A DNA stretch of 12,698 nucleotides from JBNRMR01 sp050309705 (GTDB lineage Bacteria > Bacillota > Clostridia > Christensenellales > UBA1750). A program made the position numbers and the translations under genes. The stretch lies in contig JBNRMR010000216.1 of assembly GCA_050309705.1 (NCBI GenBank), forward strand, positions 1 through 12,698. The letters are read 5' to 3'. Positions within the stretch are counted from its first letter, which is position 1. Each line of letters opens with the position of its first letter. Shown here piece after piece: positions 1 through 6,967 of the stretch. Below the pieces are notes generated by a model. The model saw nothing but the letters and a program-made list of their open reading frames with translations. It ran no database searches and was not told the DNA's origin.

Positions 1-1
1 A

Positions 2-1606
2 ACCACACCTGAGCCTTCACCCTCGCCTCCTGCGCACACACCAACTTCCGCTGCTCCATCGCCGTCACCCAGCGAAATCGGCGGCACGGAAACCGGGCTG
101 GAAACCTTGCCCCTGCCGGAAGGATACACGCCCCTTGAAATGCCGGAAAACGCGACGGTTTTAGGCCAGGAGGAATATGCGAACTATCCTAATTCAGAAA
201 AGTGGTCATTTTCCAGGAATTCATATATGGAAAGTCATGGCTATGCTGTGGAGGACATCGCCCGGGCTATATGGGCGGAGCATGACTGGGAGCCAAGCGA
301 TAAGAATATCATAAAGGACGGCAGCTCTTTTACCGCCTATCTTTTAGAGGATATCGACAGCCCGGATAACGAGCGCCTGCGGGTTAGCGAAGGCAACATA
401 ACATACTACACCGGCACACCGGCCGCAAGCGCAGCCTACGATGAGGACGAAGCGGCAGAAAAGGCGCAGGATTGGATTAAGGGTGTTCTGGGGGATATTC
501 CTCTTCTGGAAACCGCCCCTGAAAAGGCCGGCACTTGGCCTCACACTTCACTTTACTGGGTGCTTGATAACAAAAACGAATTGGGCCAGGAAACCAGGCG
601 CGAAACCCTTTCCGCCAGCTACAACCAAAGCGGCGTATATGACTTCAACTACTACATCGAAGCCACTGACTATGACTTTCAGCCCCTTGAGGGCGTGGCG
701 CTGACCCTGGAGCAGGCGCTGCACAGCTTCAACTTTCAGCGGGCGACGTTGATGGAAAAAGGCCGAAACGCCCTTGCCCCTCTTGTGAACGAAAGTCTGC
801 GGATCAGCGACATTTCGCTGGAACATCGTTTGGTGCGCGGCGGCGATGACGAGCTTTTTGCACCCCAATATGTTATTGAATGTTACTACGATGAAGCGGG
901 CTATGACGAGTCACTGCACGCCTATTTCCTGATGGACTGCCAGACGGGCAACTTGGAGGAAAGCGCAGACTACACCGGCAATGTCTACGACTACTACGGT
1001 AATTTGCTGCTGCTCTCCCCCTATCCGCAGATAAACGGCAACGAGCTTTTCGCCGGCAGGGAGAAAGACGCCGTGAGCGTCCCTGCCCCCGGGGGAGGAA
1101 GTCCTTTGACCGTTGCCGATGCATCAAAGATGGTGGAGGATTTTGATAACCATCTGAACCTGGCGCTGTACACAATGGAATCGCCCAATCTGCCGGACTA
1201 CGCCATCGACAATGTGAGCGTGCATCTGTACCTGCGCTGGTTTGACTACCGCATCGCCATGCTGGAGCATCCCTACAATGCGGATGAGCGCTACGCCGAG
1301 CCCTCCTGCGCCGAGGCAAATCTTACATTGAAGGAGCATGAGGAGGGCCGCGCCCTGTACGAAATGTTTCTTATGACCCACCAAAAGCGGCTGAACAACG
1401 GCGTGAACGGCACGAGCATCATCGGCACGGTGGAGTTCCGCTATCAGAACGGCGGCTGGAAGATATCAGAGTTCAACCTGGAATCCGGTCTGCACAAGGC
1501 CTACGGCAGTCTCCAGGAACTGCTAGAAAATCAAAGCGCACCGACGGTGGAGTCCGTCGACCGGCTGATCGATGCCCAAATCGACTACTTTAAAAAGAAC
1601 AACTAG
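2..1606 (+). CDS. Unrecognised secreted or lipoprotein-like protein, 5' end outside window
   Basis: The reading frame is open to the left edge: 35 sense codons precede the first possible start (TTG at 107), and that TTG has no ribosome binding site. The true start is therefore outside the window and 534 residues are visible. The first ~25 visible residues are Pro/Ser/Thr/Ala-rich, like the flexible linker that often follows a signal peptide or lipobox in Gram-positive exported proteins. After this come a large acidic, aromatic-rich region (about visible residues 45-360) and a C-terminal module (about 385-534). The latter has a segment, VEFRYQNGGWKISEFNLE, that resembles the last strands of NTF2-like or DUF4829-like domains. 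I cannot name a family. Export is inferred from composition only. It converges on the DUF1835 gene, and a terminator follows directly. That the frame is a real gene is quite sure; its role is unknown. Confidence 0.8.
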   Translation, partial: TTPEPSPSPPAHTPTSAAPSPSPSEIGGTETGLETLPLPEGYTPLEMPENATVLGQEEYANYPNSEKWSFSRNSYMESHGYAVEDIARAIWAEHDWEPSDKNIIKDGSSFTAYLLEDIDSPDNERLRVSEGNITYYTGTPAASAAYDEDEAAEKAQDWIKGVLGDIPLLETAPEKAGTWPHTSLYWVLDNKNELGQETRRETLSASYNQSGVYDFNYYIEATDYDFQPLEGVALTLEQALHSFNFQRATLMEKGRNALAPLVNESLRISDISLEHRLVRGGDDELFAPQYVIECYYDEAGYDESLHAYFLMDCQTGNLEESADYTGNVYDYYGNLLLLSPYPQINGNELFAGREKDAVSVPAPGGGSPLTVADASKMVEDFDNHLNLALYTMESPNLPDYAIDNVSVHLYLRWFDYRIAMLEHPYNADERYAEPSCAEANLTLKEHEEGRALYEMFLMTHQKRLNNGVNGTSIIGTVEFRYQNGGWKISEFNLESGLHKAYGSLQELLENQSAPTVESVDRLIDAQIDYFKKNN

Positions 1607-1614
1607 GAAGCAAA

Positions 1615-1647
1615 AAGGCGGGGCTGCCACCCGCTTTCCTATTTTTT
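1615..1647. terminator. Bidirectional intrinsic terminator between convergent genes
   Basis: GCGGG (1618-1622) pairs with CCCGC (1630-1634) across a 7-nt loop. The stem extends by G-T and A-T pairs to 1615/1637. On the + strand a six-T run follows (1642-1647); on the - strand the stem is followed by TTTTTG. It lies between the stop of the left gene (1604-1606) and the stop of the DUF1835 gene (1639-1641), so it can serve both. Confidence 0.75.
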
Positions 1648-2541
1648 CTTCAGAATAATGTCGTATGGGTGGTCCGAGTCACCTTTTCCCACGAGCTTCA
1701 AAGCATTGCCTTCAATCATTTTCCTTATGCGAAGGGCATATATGAAGTCGCCAACGCCCATGGGGTTTTTGGCCAATATCTCGCCTATGAGCCTTGCCAT
1801 AAGGAACTCGCCCTCGGGGATGTGCTTAAGTATAATATGATCGTAAAAATCCTCCGGCACCGAAATAAGCCTTCCGTTCACAAAAGCCCGAAAGGGGGCG
1901 TTTTCGGCCTGCAACTCCAGCCAAACACCGGCGTTAAACAGCTTTTCCTCCCAGGGAACCGCCCTTTCCAGACTCAAAAAGCTGTGAAGCTTTCCCGGTG
2001 CAACTTCCCCCCACCCGGAAAAAATAGAGAGCGAATTGGAGGACTCCTGGCGGCAGACGGGCAATTGCACGACGCTCAACGGGCAGTCGATTTCCGCGAG
2101 AGCGTGGCAGACAAACGCATATCCGCAGGCGGAATATGGCGCGTTGCTGACCCATGCCCGGATCGCCCTGCCCTCCCTGGCGGCGGCAATCAGCTTTTCA
2201 TAGTCATCTCTTTGCTGGCGGAAAAAGTCATCGATTTCTCTTGCGGTGAACTTGCCGGAGAAAAACGCACGCGCAAACTCATCCCTGCGCTTGTCGCCGT
2301 CAAATTCGCCGGAGATATCGCCGAAATCAAGATTGCAGCCAATGCTGACAACATCCTGTGCGCTGCCGCCTATGGCTTCGCCCTCGAAAATCCTTTCCAA
2401 CTGCTCCTGAGTCGGCTTTGTTCGGGGCCCTTCTCCAATATATCCAATTGAAGAGGCGCCCCTTTTCATGTTTTCCTTATTAAACACCTTTGCCAGTTTC
2501 ATCGAGCCCTTTTCACTGTCATTAAATACAACTTCAAGCAT
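1639..2541 (-). CDS. DUF1835 and DUF3658 domain protein
   Basis: 300 residues. The start MLEVVFNDSEKGSMKLAK matches the opening of the DUF1835 family (typically M-hydrophobic-x-VF-x-[DE]S-x-x-GS-x-K). The middle has RAWVSNAPYSACGYAF (~128-143) and a W-x-E element near 177-179. The C-terminal half reads as DUF3658: NGRLISVPEDFYDHII (~222-237), LIGEIL (~251-256), GDFIYALRIRKMIEGNALK (~264-282). Both domains are complete and no signal peptide or membrane segment is visible, so it is probably cytosolic. The biochemical role of the family is not established. The start is fixed by AGGAGGT at 2553-2547, 5 nt before the ATG. Three full copies of a 74-bp repeat, each with an extended -10-like TGaTATAAT on this strand, sit just upstream and may supply its promoter. 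It is on the same strand as the ABC exporter operon, 241 nt downstream of it. Confidence 0.85.
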   Translation of the reverse strand: MLEVVFNDSEKGSMKLAKVFNKENMKRGASSIGYIGEGPRTKPTQEQLERIFEGEAIGGSAQDVVSIGCNLDFGDISGEFDGDKRRDEFARAFFSGKFTAREIDDFFRQQRDDYEKLIAAAREGRAIRAWVSNAPYSACGYAFVCHALAEIDCPLSVVQLPVCRQESSNSLSIFSGWGEVAPGKLHSFLSLERAVPWEEKLFNAGVWLELQAENAPFRAFVNGRLISVPEDFYDHIILKHIPEGEFLMARLIGEILAKNPMGVGDFIYALRIRKMIEGNALKLVGKGDSDHPYDIILKKK

Positions 2542-2558
2542 GTGCCACCTCCTCTCAT

Positions 2559-2808
2559 CATTATATCATGTTTGTGAGCGGCCTTTCCTCCGGGCCCGCT
2601 CACCCGCTATTTCCTTCGTAAATGGCTAAACTCATTATATCATGTTTGTGAGCGGTCTTTCCTTCGGGCCCGCCCACCCGCTATTTTCTTCGAAAATGGC
2701 TAAACTCATTATATCATGTTTGTGAGCGGCCTTTCCTTCGGGCCCGCCCACCCGCTATTTTCTTCGAAAGTGGCTAAACTCGTTATATCATGTTCATGGG
2801 CGGTCTTT
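2559..2808. repeat. 74-bp tandem repeat array, 3.4 copies
   Basis: Copies start at 2559, 2633 and 2707, exactly 74 bp each, with a partial fourth at 2781-2808. Copies 2 and 3 differ at 2 of 74 positions and copies 1 and 2 at 5; the partial copy differs at about 4 of 28. Each unit carries two inverted repeats: GTGAGCGG...CCGCTCAC (copy 1: 2574-2581 / 2596-2603) and ATTTTC-ttc-GAAAAT (imperfect in copies 1 and 3). It also has, on the - strand, TGaTATAAT. In copies 2 and 3 the first stem has one T-to-C change, which leaves an A-C mismatch on + strand RNA but a G-U pair on - strand RNA. The partial copy encodes the last eight residues and stop codon of the ABC ATPase. The repeats have no spacers, so this is not CRISPR. 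It is probably a locally duplicated 3'-end or regulatory element. Confidence 0.9.
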
Positions 2809-3784
2809 TTGCGTATATGTCCCTCACAATCTCTTCAATTGAAGGCTGGGATATCTTGACATCGGCAATATCGAAATGGGCTGACAGATAGGAAAGGATG
2901 TCCTTCACAGTCATATCATCCTTACTTACGGAAAGCAGGGCGCCTTTTTCGCTGCTTTTAATGACATGAAGCCTTGCATCGATTCCTGCGATGTTCTCTA
3001 TGGGACTCAAAAGCTCCACGTCTATGTTATAGCGGCCCGAGTACGCCTGCTTGAAGGCGATCAGGCTTCCATCGTGAATTATCCGCCCCTCGTCGATCAT
3101 TATTATGCGGTCACAGATTTGGTCGATATCGTTCATGTCGTGGGTGGTGAGCATGACTGTTGTGCGGCTTTCCCGGTTCAGCTGACGGACAAACTTGCGG
3201 ATGCTGTCCTTGACCAATACATCCAGGCCGATTGTGGGCTCGTCCAGATAGAGTATTTGTGGGCTGTGCAGCAGCGCTATGGCAATTTCAGCGCGCATCT
3301 TCTGGCCAAGGCTCAATTGGCGCACAGGCTTGCGCAAAAATGGCTGCATGTCCATCAGCTCAACGCACATCTCCACGTTTTTCTTGTAAATATCGCCCGG
3401 CACTTTGTACATTCTTTTGTACAGTTCAAAGGTGTCCTCCATGGGCAGATCCCAGTTGAGCTGGCTGCGCTGGCCAAACACAACGCCTATGTTCAGCGAG
3501 TTTTCCTTGCGATTTTTGTATGGCTCTTTGCCGTCAACCAAACCCTGGCCGGATGTGGGCACCAATATGCCGGAGAGCATTTTTATCGTGGTTGATTTCC
3601 CTGCTCCGTTTGCGCCTATATATCCCACCAGTTCGCCTCCCTCAATGGAGAAGTTGACGTCCTGCACGGCGTTTTTCGTTTCGTACTGGCGCACAAAGAA
3701 TGATTTGAAGTTGTTCACAAAGCCTTTTTGGCGCTTGTACACCTGGAAATCCTTGCAGAGATCCTTCACTTCGATAAGAGCCAT
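2783..3784 (-). CDS. ABC-2 type exporter, ATP-binding protein
   Basis: 333 residues; the NatA/DrrA-like nucleotide-binding subunit that powers the two permeases encoded upstream. Visible motifs: Walker A GANGAGKST (57-65), Q-loop Gln105, signature LSLGQ (157-161), Walker B ILYLDEP (177-183), D-loop GLD (186-188), H-loop His215 in TTHD. A C-terminal extension of about 90 residues follows the cassette, as is usual in this exporter class. The open frame continues to 3976, but I chose ATG 3784: the family start (MALIEVKDLCKDF) falls there, an AAGGGG lies 11 nt upstream, and the extra 64 residues are a translation of the structured spacer. The last eight codons and the stop lie inside a partial 74-bp repeat copy. 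The same three-gene architecture occurs in transporters annotated as the viologen-exporter family; the substrate here cannot be read from sequence. Confidence 0.9.
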   Translation of the reverse strand: MALIEVKDLCKDFQVYKRQKGFVNNFKSFFVRQYETKNAVQDVNFSIEGGELVGYIGANGAGKSTTIKMLSGILVPTSGQGLVDGKEPYKNRKENSLNIGVVFGQRSQLNWDLPMEDTFELYKRMYKVPGDIYKKNVEMCVELMDMQPFLRKPVRQLSLGQKMRAEIAIALLHSPQILYLDEPTIGLDVLVKDSIRKFVRQLNRESRTTVMLTTHDMNDIDQICDRIIMIDEGRIIHDGSLIAFKQAYSGRYNIDVELLSPIENIAGIDARLHVIKSSEKGALLSVSKDDMTVKDILSYLSAHFDIADVKISQPSIEEIVRDIYAKRPPMNMI

Positions 3785-3933
3785 TTGTTTAAATGCCCCT
3801 TTCAATTTCTTTGGGTCAGGCGCCATTTCGACGATTGTATGTCGCCTCTCCGCCGGAGGAAGACTTTGTCCTCCCCCGGACCCCCTCCTACCAAGGGCTC
3901 CATCCCTTGGAACCCTCCATGGAACGAGCCCCC
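3785..3933 (-). repeat. Structured operon spacer, probably a dispersed intergenic repeat
   Basis: 149 nt separate the second permease stop from the ATPase start, in an operon whose other junction is only 3 nt. On the transcribed (-) strand it forms a 7-bp hairpin CCAAGGG/CCCTTGG (3910-3904 / 3897-3891). It also forms a stem of about 12 bp with an AAA loop (3879-3868 / 3864-3853). Two positions of that stem pair only as G-U on the - strand RNA and would mismatch on the + strand. The far end supplies the ATPase ribosome binding site. Its composition and frame-open translation (LPPAERRHTIVEMAPDPKK) resemble intergenic repeats I recall from Clostridia, but no second copy is in this window, so dispersal is inference. 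Confidence 0.5.
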
Positions 3934-4734
3934 TTATGAACCCGTACTTTTGTAGCTGTTTACGCCCTTTAGCCAAAAGAGATACGCCAGCCCCAGCAGC
4001 AGAACACCCACCACCGGAGTCATGAACTGCAACGCCGGGTGAAACAGCGTTTCCTTGCCCAGGAAGTATTGCGCCGGGTAAAAGCTGATGAAGGCATAGG
4101 GCAGCACGAATGTGAGTATGCCCTGTATGGCCGTGTTATAGATAGTCAACGGATATTCGACAAAGCGCATGGGCTGCCAGTAAAAAAGCCCCATCGCGCT
4201 GCTGTTTTTTATCATCCAGAAGGCAGGAACGTTCGTGGCAGTGAACCCCGCCGCATGAATGCAGGCCGCGCCCAATATGACGATGACGAGCCAAGCGATC
4301 TTCCCGGCGGTCAGCACAATGGACAGCTTCGACAGGCAAACTGATATCATGACGATGCCGATTACATAGTTGCTGGTGTAGCCCGCGCTCACATTAAGAC
4401 AAACCAAATACAGCAGCGGGCTGATGGGTTTGGTCAAAACCTGGTCGAAGCTTCCGTTTTGTATATGCCTTGAAAGCCGGCTGAACGTTCCCATGCAAAA
4501 AGTTGCAGCAAGAGCATAGCTAAGTTCATTCATTGCATACAGAAAGAGTATCTCATACATGCTCCAGCCGCCCATGCTTTGAAACTTTGACAGCAGCACC
4601 AGAATCATCACGAAGCCGGCAAACCAATTGATTACCTTTGAAAACGTGCGCAGAATATAGCTCAAGCGGTACTCAAGCTGAGTCACAAAGGCCACCTTTG
4701 CAAATGAGAAATATAGTTTGATTGCATCAATCAT
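3934..4734 (-). CDS. ABC-2 type exporter permease, DUF990-like (second permease)
   Basis: 266 residues with about six hydrophobic segments (roughly 34-50, 62-82, 108-135, 146-170, 203-222, 238-255). Family hallmarks of the ABC2_membrane_6 (PF06182) type are the stretch IQNGSFDQVLTKPISPLLYL (91-110) and RFVEYPLTIYNTAIQGILTF (190-209), followed by VLPYAFISFYPAQYFLGK (210-227). It would form a heterodimeric membrane pore with the product of 4738-5517. The ATG is 3 nt after the upstream stop, and its AGGGGGG ribosome binding site lies in the end of that gene, so translation is probably coupled. The direction of transport (export) is inferred from the family. Confidence 0.88.
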   Translation of the reverse strand: MIDAIKLYFSFAKVAFVTQLEYRLSYILRTFSKVINWFAGFVMILVLLSKFQSMGGWSMYEILFLYAMNELSYALAATFCMGTFSRLSRHIQNGSFDQVLTKPISPLLYLVCLNVSAGYTSNYVIGIVMISVCLSKLSIVLTAGKIAWLVIVILGAACIHAAGFTATNVPAFWMIKNSSAMGLFYWQPMRFVEYPLTIYNTAIQGILTFVLPYAFISFYPAQYFLGKETLFHPALQFMTPVVGVLLLGLAYLFWLKGVNSYKSTGS

Positions 4735-4737
4735 CAG

Positions 4738-5517
4738 TTAACCCCCCTGCACAAAGACCGTTTTCTGCAGCTTACTCCAAATGAGGCGCTCAAGAAGAAA
4801 GAAGACGCCAACCCATATGACCTGGCTTCCTATAATGGCAAGGCTTTGCTCAAAGGAATACTTGCCCAGATAAATTGCTATTGGCTCAAAGGTGACCAGC
4901 CTGAAGGGCAGGTATGCGCAGACGTTGGCCAGCCAGCCCGGGTAAAACCAGAGGGGGATTGTCGCCCCTGAAAATATGGTGAACAGAGCATAGGCAATCA
5001 TATTGCTTGTGGCGGGGCCCTTTATCCAGAACACCATTATTCCCCAGATGTAATCGTAGAGAAACATCAAAGCAACGCCCAGCGCCAAGCTCACAAAAAA
5101 CAGCCCCAGATTTGCTAAATCAGGCGCGTTCATTCCCCAAGCCAGCGCGGCGATTATCATTATCGGCGCACCGTTAAAGCATAGGGAAAAGAAATTGTCG
5201 CTCATGGCTTCAAAGAACATGTAGTTGCGCAGATTTATAGGGCGGATGAAATCGATGGCTATTGCGCCGCTCTGGACCTTGTCGGAAACGATGTAGGAAG
5301 CGTCAAATCGCGTGAGCATTCTCAGGGCCAGGGAAAGGATGGTGAATGTGATCATGTCCGAAAGCGTGACACCATTTACTGCGCCGGCAGAAAGCAGCGC
5401 CGTCCATATGGCCACCTGTATGTACACCCTGAGTATGCTGCCCAGCATCCCAATCCACATGTTCCCCCTATACTGGAACTGCAACTGGAATGTCCGCCTT
5501 AACAAGTAACTGTACAT
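4738..5517 (-). CDS. ABC-2 type exporter permease, DUF990-like (first permease)
   Basis: 259 residues with about six membrane segments (roughly 20-45, 52-67, 105-129, 134-166, 172-200, 226-243). ABC2_membrane_6 features: VQSGAIAIDFIRPINLRNYM (81-100) and SGATIPLWFYPGWLANVCAY (183-202) leading into LPF...EPIAIYLG. The frame could start at a GTG at 5538, but that codon has no ribosome binding site. ATG 5517 has AGGG at 8 nt and gives the usual family start (MYSYLLRRTF...YR), so I use 5517. It is the first gene of the exporter operon, with a perfect consensus promoter 67-95 bp upstream and about 60 nt of leader. The substrate is unknown. Confidence 0.88.
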   Translation of the reverse strand: MYSYLLRRTFQLQFQYRGNMWIGMLGSILRVYIQVAIWTALLSAGAVNGVTLSDMITFTILSLALRMLTRFDASYIVSDKVQSGAIAIDFIRPINLRNYMFFEAMSDNFFSLCFNGAPIMIIAALAWGMNAPDLANLGLFFVSLALGVALMFLYDYIWGIMVFWIKGPATSNMIAYALFTIFSGATIPLWFYPGWLANVCAYLPFRLVTFEPIAIYLGKYSFEQSLAIIGSQVIWVGVFFLLERLIWSKLQKTVFVQGG

Positions 5518-5583
5518 GCACAAAGCCCTCGCCTTCACCGTGCCAGTTCATGCCATTCAATTTAACTTATAGACATTTTCATT

Positions 5584-5612
5584 ATTATAGGCCTGCGCGT
5601 ATACAATGTCAA
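5584..5612 (-). promoter_or_regulatory. Perfect sigma-A-type promoter of the exporter operon
   Basis: On the - strand TTGACA (5612-5607) is followed after exactly 17 bp by TATAAT (5589-5584). All 12 consensus positions match. Transcription would start near 5577, giving a leader of about 60 nt to the ATG at 5517. Confidence 0.85.
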
Positions 5613-5719
5613 GGAAAAAACCTGGTAGCTGCAGGAGCCGCCTCTCTTTAAGTCCACTTTTCTCCCGGCAAGCCCGCTCTTACAACAACCTAACCGTCAG
5701 GAGGCCTTCTATATAGCTG

Positions 5720-5762
5720 TGATATATATCAACCTTGCGCAAATCTGCGCTTGTGCTATACT
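5720..5762 (+). promoter_or_regulatory. Probable esterase promoter with adjacent palindrome
   Basis: TTGCGC (5735-5740), a 16-bp spacer and TATACT (5757-5762) with an upstream TG (extended -10, TGcTATACT) precede the esterase start by 75 bp. A perfect 12-bp palindrome, TGATATATATCA (5720-5731), sits just upstream of the -35 and could bind a regulator. The -35 is poor, so the call rests on the extended -10. The rest of the 319-nt gap between the divergent genes (5518-5836) shows no other structure. Confidence 0.5.
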
Positions 5763-5836
5763 TACTTACATAGTTCCTACTAAAGGTTTCTGAAAATCAA
5801 GCCATTTAAATCAATTACAGGATCGGAGAGGTTTTT

Positions 5837-6904
5837 ATGAATCTGCCAGCCATTTTCCCGAAGGACACCGGCTTTTCCTCCGCCGATTGGGAAAGCGCGC
5901 GTCGCCCGGAGCTCTTAAGACTCTTTCAGGAGCATGTTTACGGCTTCACGCCTTCCATGCTTCCCGAAGTTAGCTTTGAAGTGATTAAAAGTGAAACGGA
6001 AAAAGCATTTACCAAGCACGAAGTTTTTGCCCGGTTTTCAAAGGACGGAAAATCCTGCGGTTTCCGCTTCTTCTATTATCTTCCCACGCAGAGGAAAGAG
6101 CCCGTCCCTGCCATGATAGTGATCAACCCCTTTTCAAGGAGGAAGCGGTTTGCCTCCCCCGATAACAAGAACACATATCTGGCCCATGATCTTCTGGCGG
6201 AAAACGGCTACGCGGGCATTTTGGCCAACGTGGACGAGCTTTGCGCCGATAACAAGGACGAATACACAAAGGGCATACTTGAGCTTTTCCCCCGACAGGG
6301 CGAAAGCGGTTGGGGCGCTCTTGGGGCCTGGGCCTGGGCGGGCAGCCGCGTCGTGGACTTCCTGCTCAGCCAGCCGGAAATCGATCCTAAGAGAATTGGC
6401 GTTGCTGGCTTTTCCAGGGGCGGCAAAGCGGCTCTTTGGTGCGGCGCCCAGGATCAGCGCGTCGCCCTTACGGTATCAATAAACTCAGGCTGCTCCGGCG
6501 CTGCTGTCACCCGGGGCAAGAGAGGGGAGCTCATCCGGGATATCACCACCACCTTTCCCCATTGGCTCTGCGAAAAATACGCCTCCTATTCCGACCTGGA
6601 AAGCGAACTTCCCGTGGATCAACACATGCTTTTGGCCCTTTGCGGGCCCAGGCCGCTGTATGTTTCAAGCGCCTCCGAGGATATTTGGGCCGATCCCCAG
6701 AAGGAGTTTGAATCCTGCCTGCACGCCGGCGGCCTCTATGCCCTATATGGGAAAACCGGCCTTGAAAGCGGCTCTTTCCCGCCGGTAAACACGCCTCTGC
6801 TTGGAGGGAATATCGGCTATCATCTGCGCGAGGGTGAGCATGGCTGCCTCCTTTACGACTGGGAGCAATATATCGCCTTCATGAACCGGCATTTGAAGCC
6901 ATAG
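5837..6904 (+). CDS. CE15/acetylxylan-esterase-like alpha/beta hydrolase, cytosolic
   Basis: 355 residues. It resembles carbohydrate esterase family 15 (glucuronoyl esterases) and related acetylxylan esterases. Markers: GWGALGAWAWAGSRVVDFL (158-176), the nucleophile elbow GFSRGGKAALW with Ser193 (191-201), INSGCSGAA (215-223), FPHW (240-243), LPVDQH (258-263), APRP-like GPRPLYVSSASEDIWADP (270-287), and catalytic His335 in REGEHG followed by DW. The acid is probably Glu281 or Asp282 or comes from an earlier loop; I cannot decide. No signal peptide is present, so it would act inside the cell on small esterified sugars rather than on polymer. GGAGAGG lies 6 nt before the ATG. It is divergent from the exporter operon and converges on nagB. 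The exact ester substrate (acetyl or glucuronoyl) is unresolved. Confidence 0.82.
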   Translation: MNLPAIFPKDTGFSSADWESARRPELLRLFQEHVYGFTPSMLPEVSFEVIKSETEKAFTKHEVFARFSKDGKSCGFRFFYYLPTQRKEPVPAMIVINPFSRRKRFASPDNKNTYLAHDLLAENGYAGILANVDELCADNKDEYTKGILELFPRQGESGWGALGAWAWAGSRVVDFLLSQPEIDPKRIGVAGFSRGGKAALWCGAQDQRVALTVSINSGCSGAAVTRGKRGELIRDITTTFPHWLCEKYASYSDLESELPVDQHMLLALCGPRPLYVSSASEDIWADPQKEFESCLHAGGLYALYGKTGLESGSFPPVNTPLLGGNIGYHLREGEHGCLLYDWEQYIAFMNRHLKP

Positions 6905-6919
6905 AATCCATTGGCAGCA

Positions 6920-6953
6920 AAAAGGGAGACTTTCGTCAGTCTCCCTTTTGTTT
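6920..6953. terminator. Bidirectional intrinsic terminator, esterase / nagB
   Basis: A perfect 12-bp stem AAAAGGGAGACT (6920-6931) / AGTCTCCCTTTT (6938-6949) with a 6-nt loop, followed by T-rich sequence on the + strand and by TTTTTGC on the - strand. It lies between the esterase stop (6902-6904) and the nagB stop (6968-6970). Confidence 0.92.
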
Positions 6954-6967
6954 GGTTTCAGTTTTTC

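Noticed and set aside
107..109. TTG as the start of the left-edge gene
   Set aside because: No ribosome binding site, and the frame is open for 35 more codons to the window edge with a linker-like composition; the gene simply starts outside.
1669..2451. 260-residue open frame on the + strand
   Set aside because: It lies antisense to the well-supported DUF1835 gene, has no ribosome binding site and resembles no family.
2559..2808. CRISPR array
   Set aside because: The 74-bp units are directly adjacent with no unique spacers, and no cas genes are nearby.
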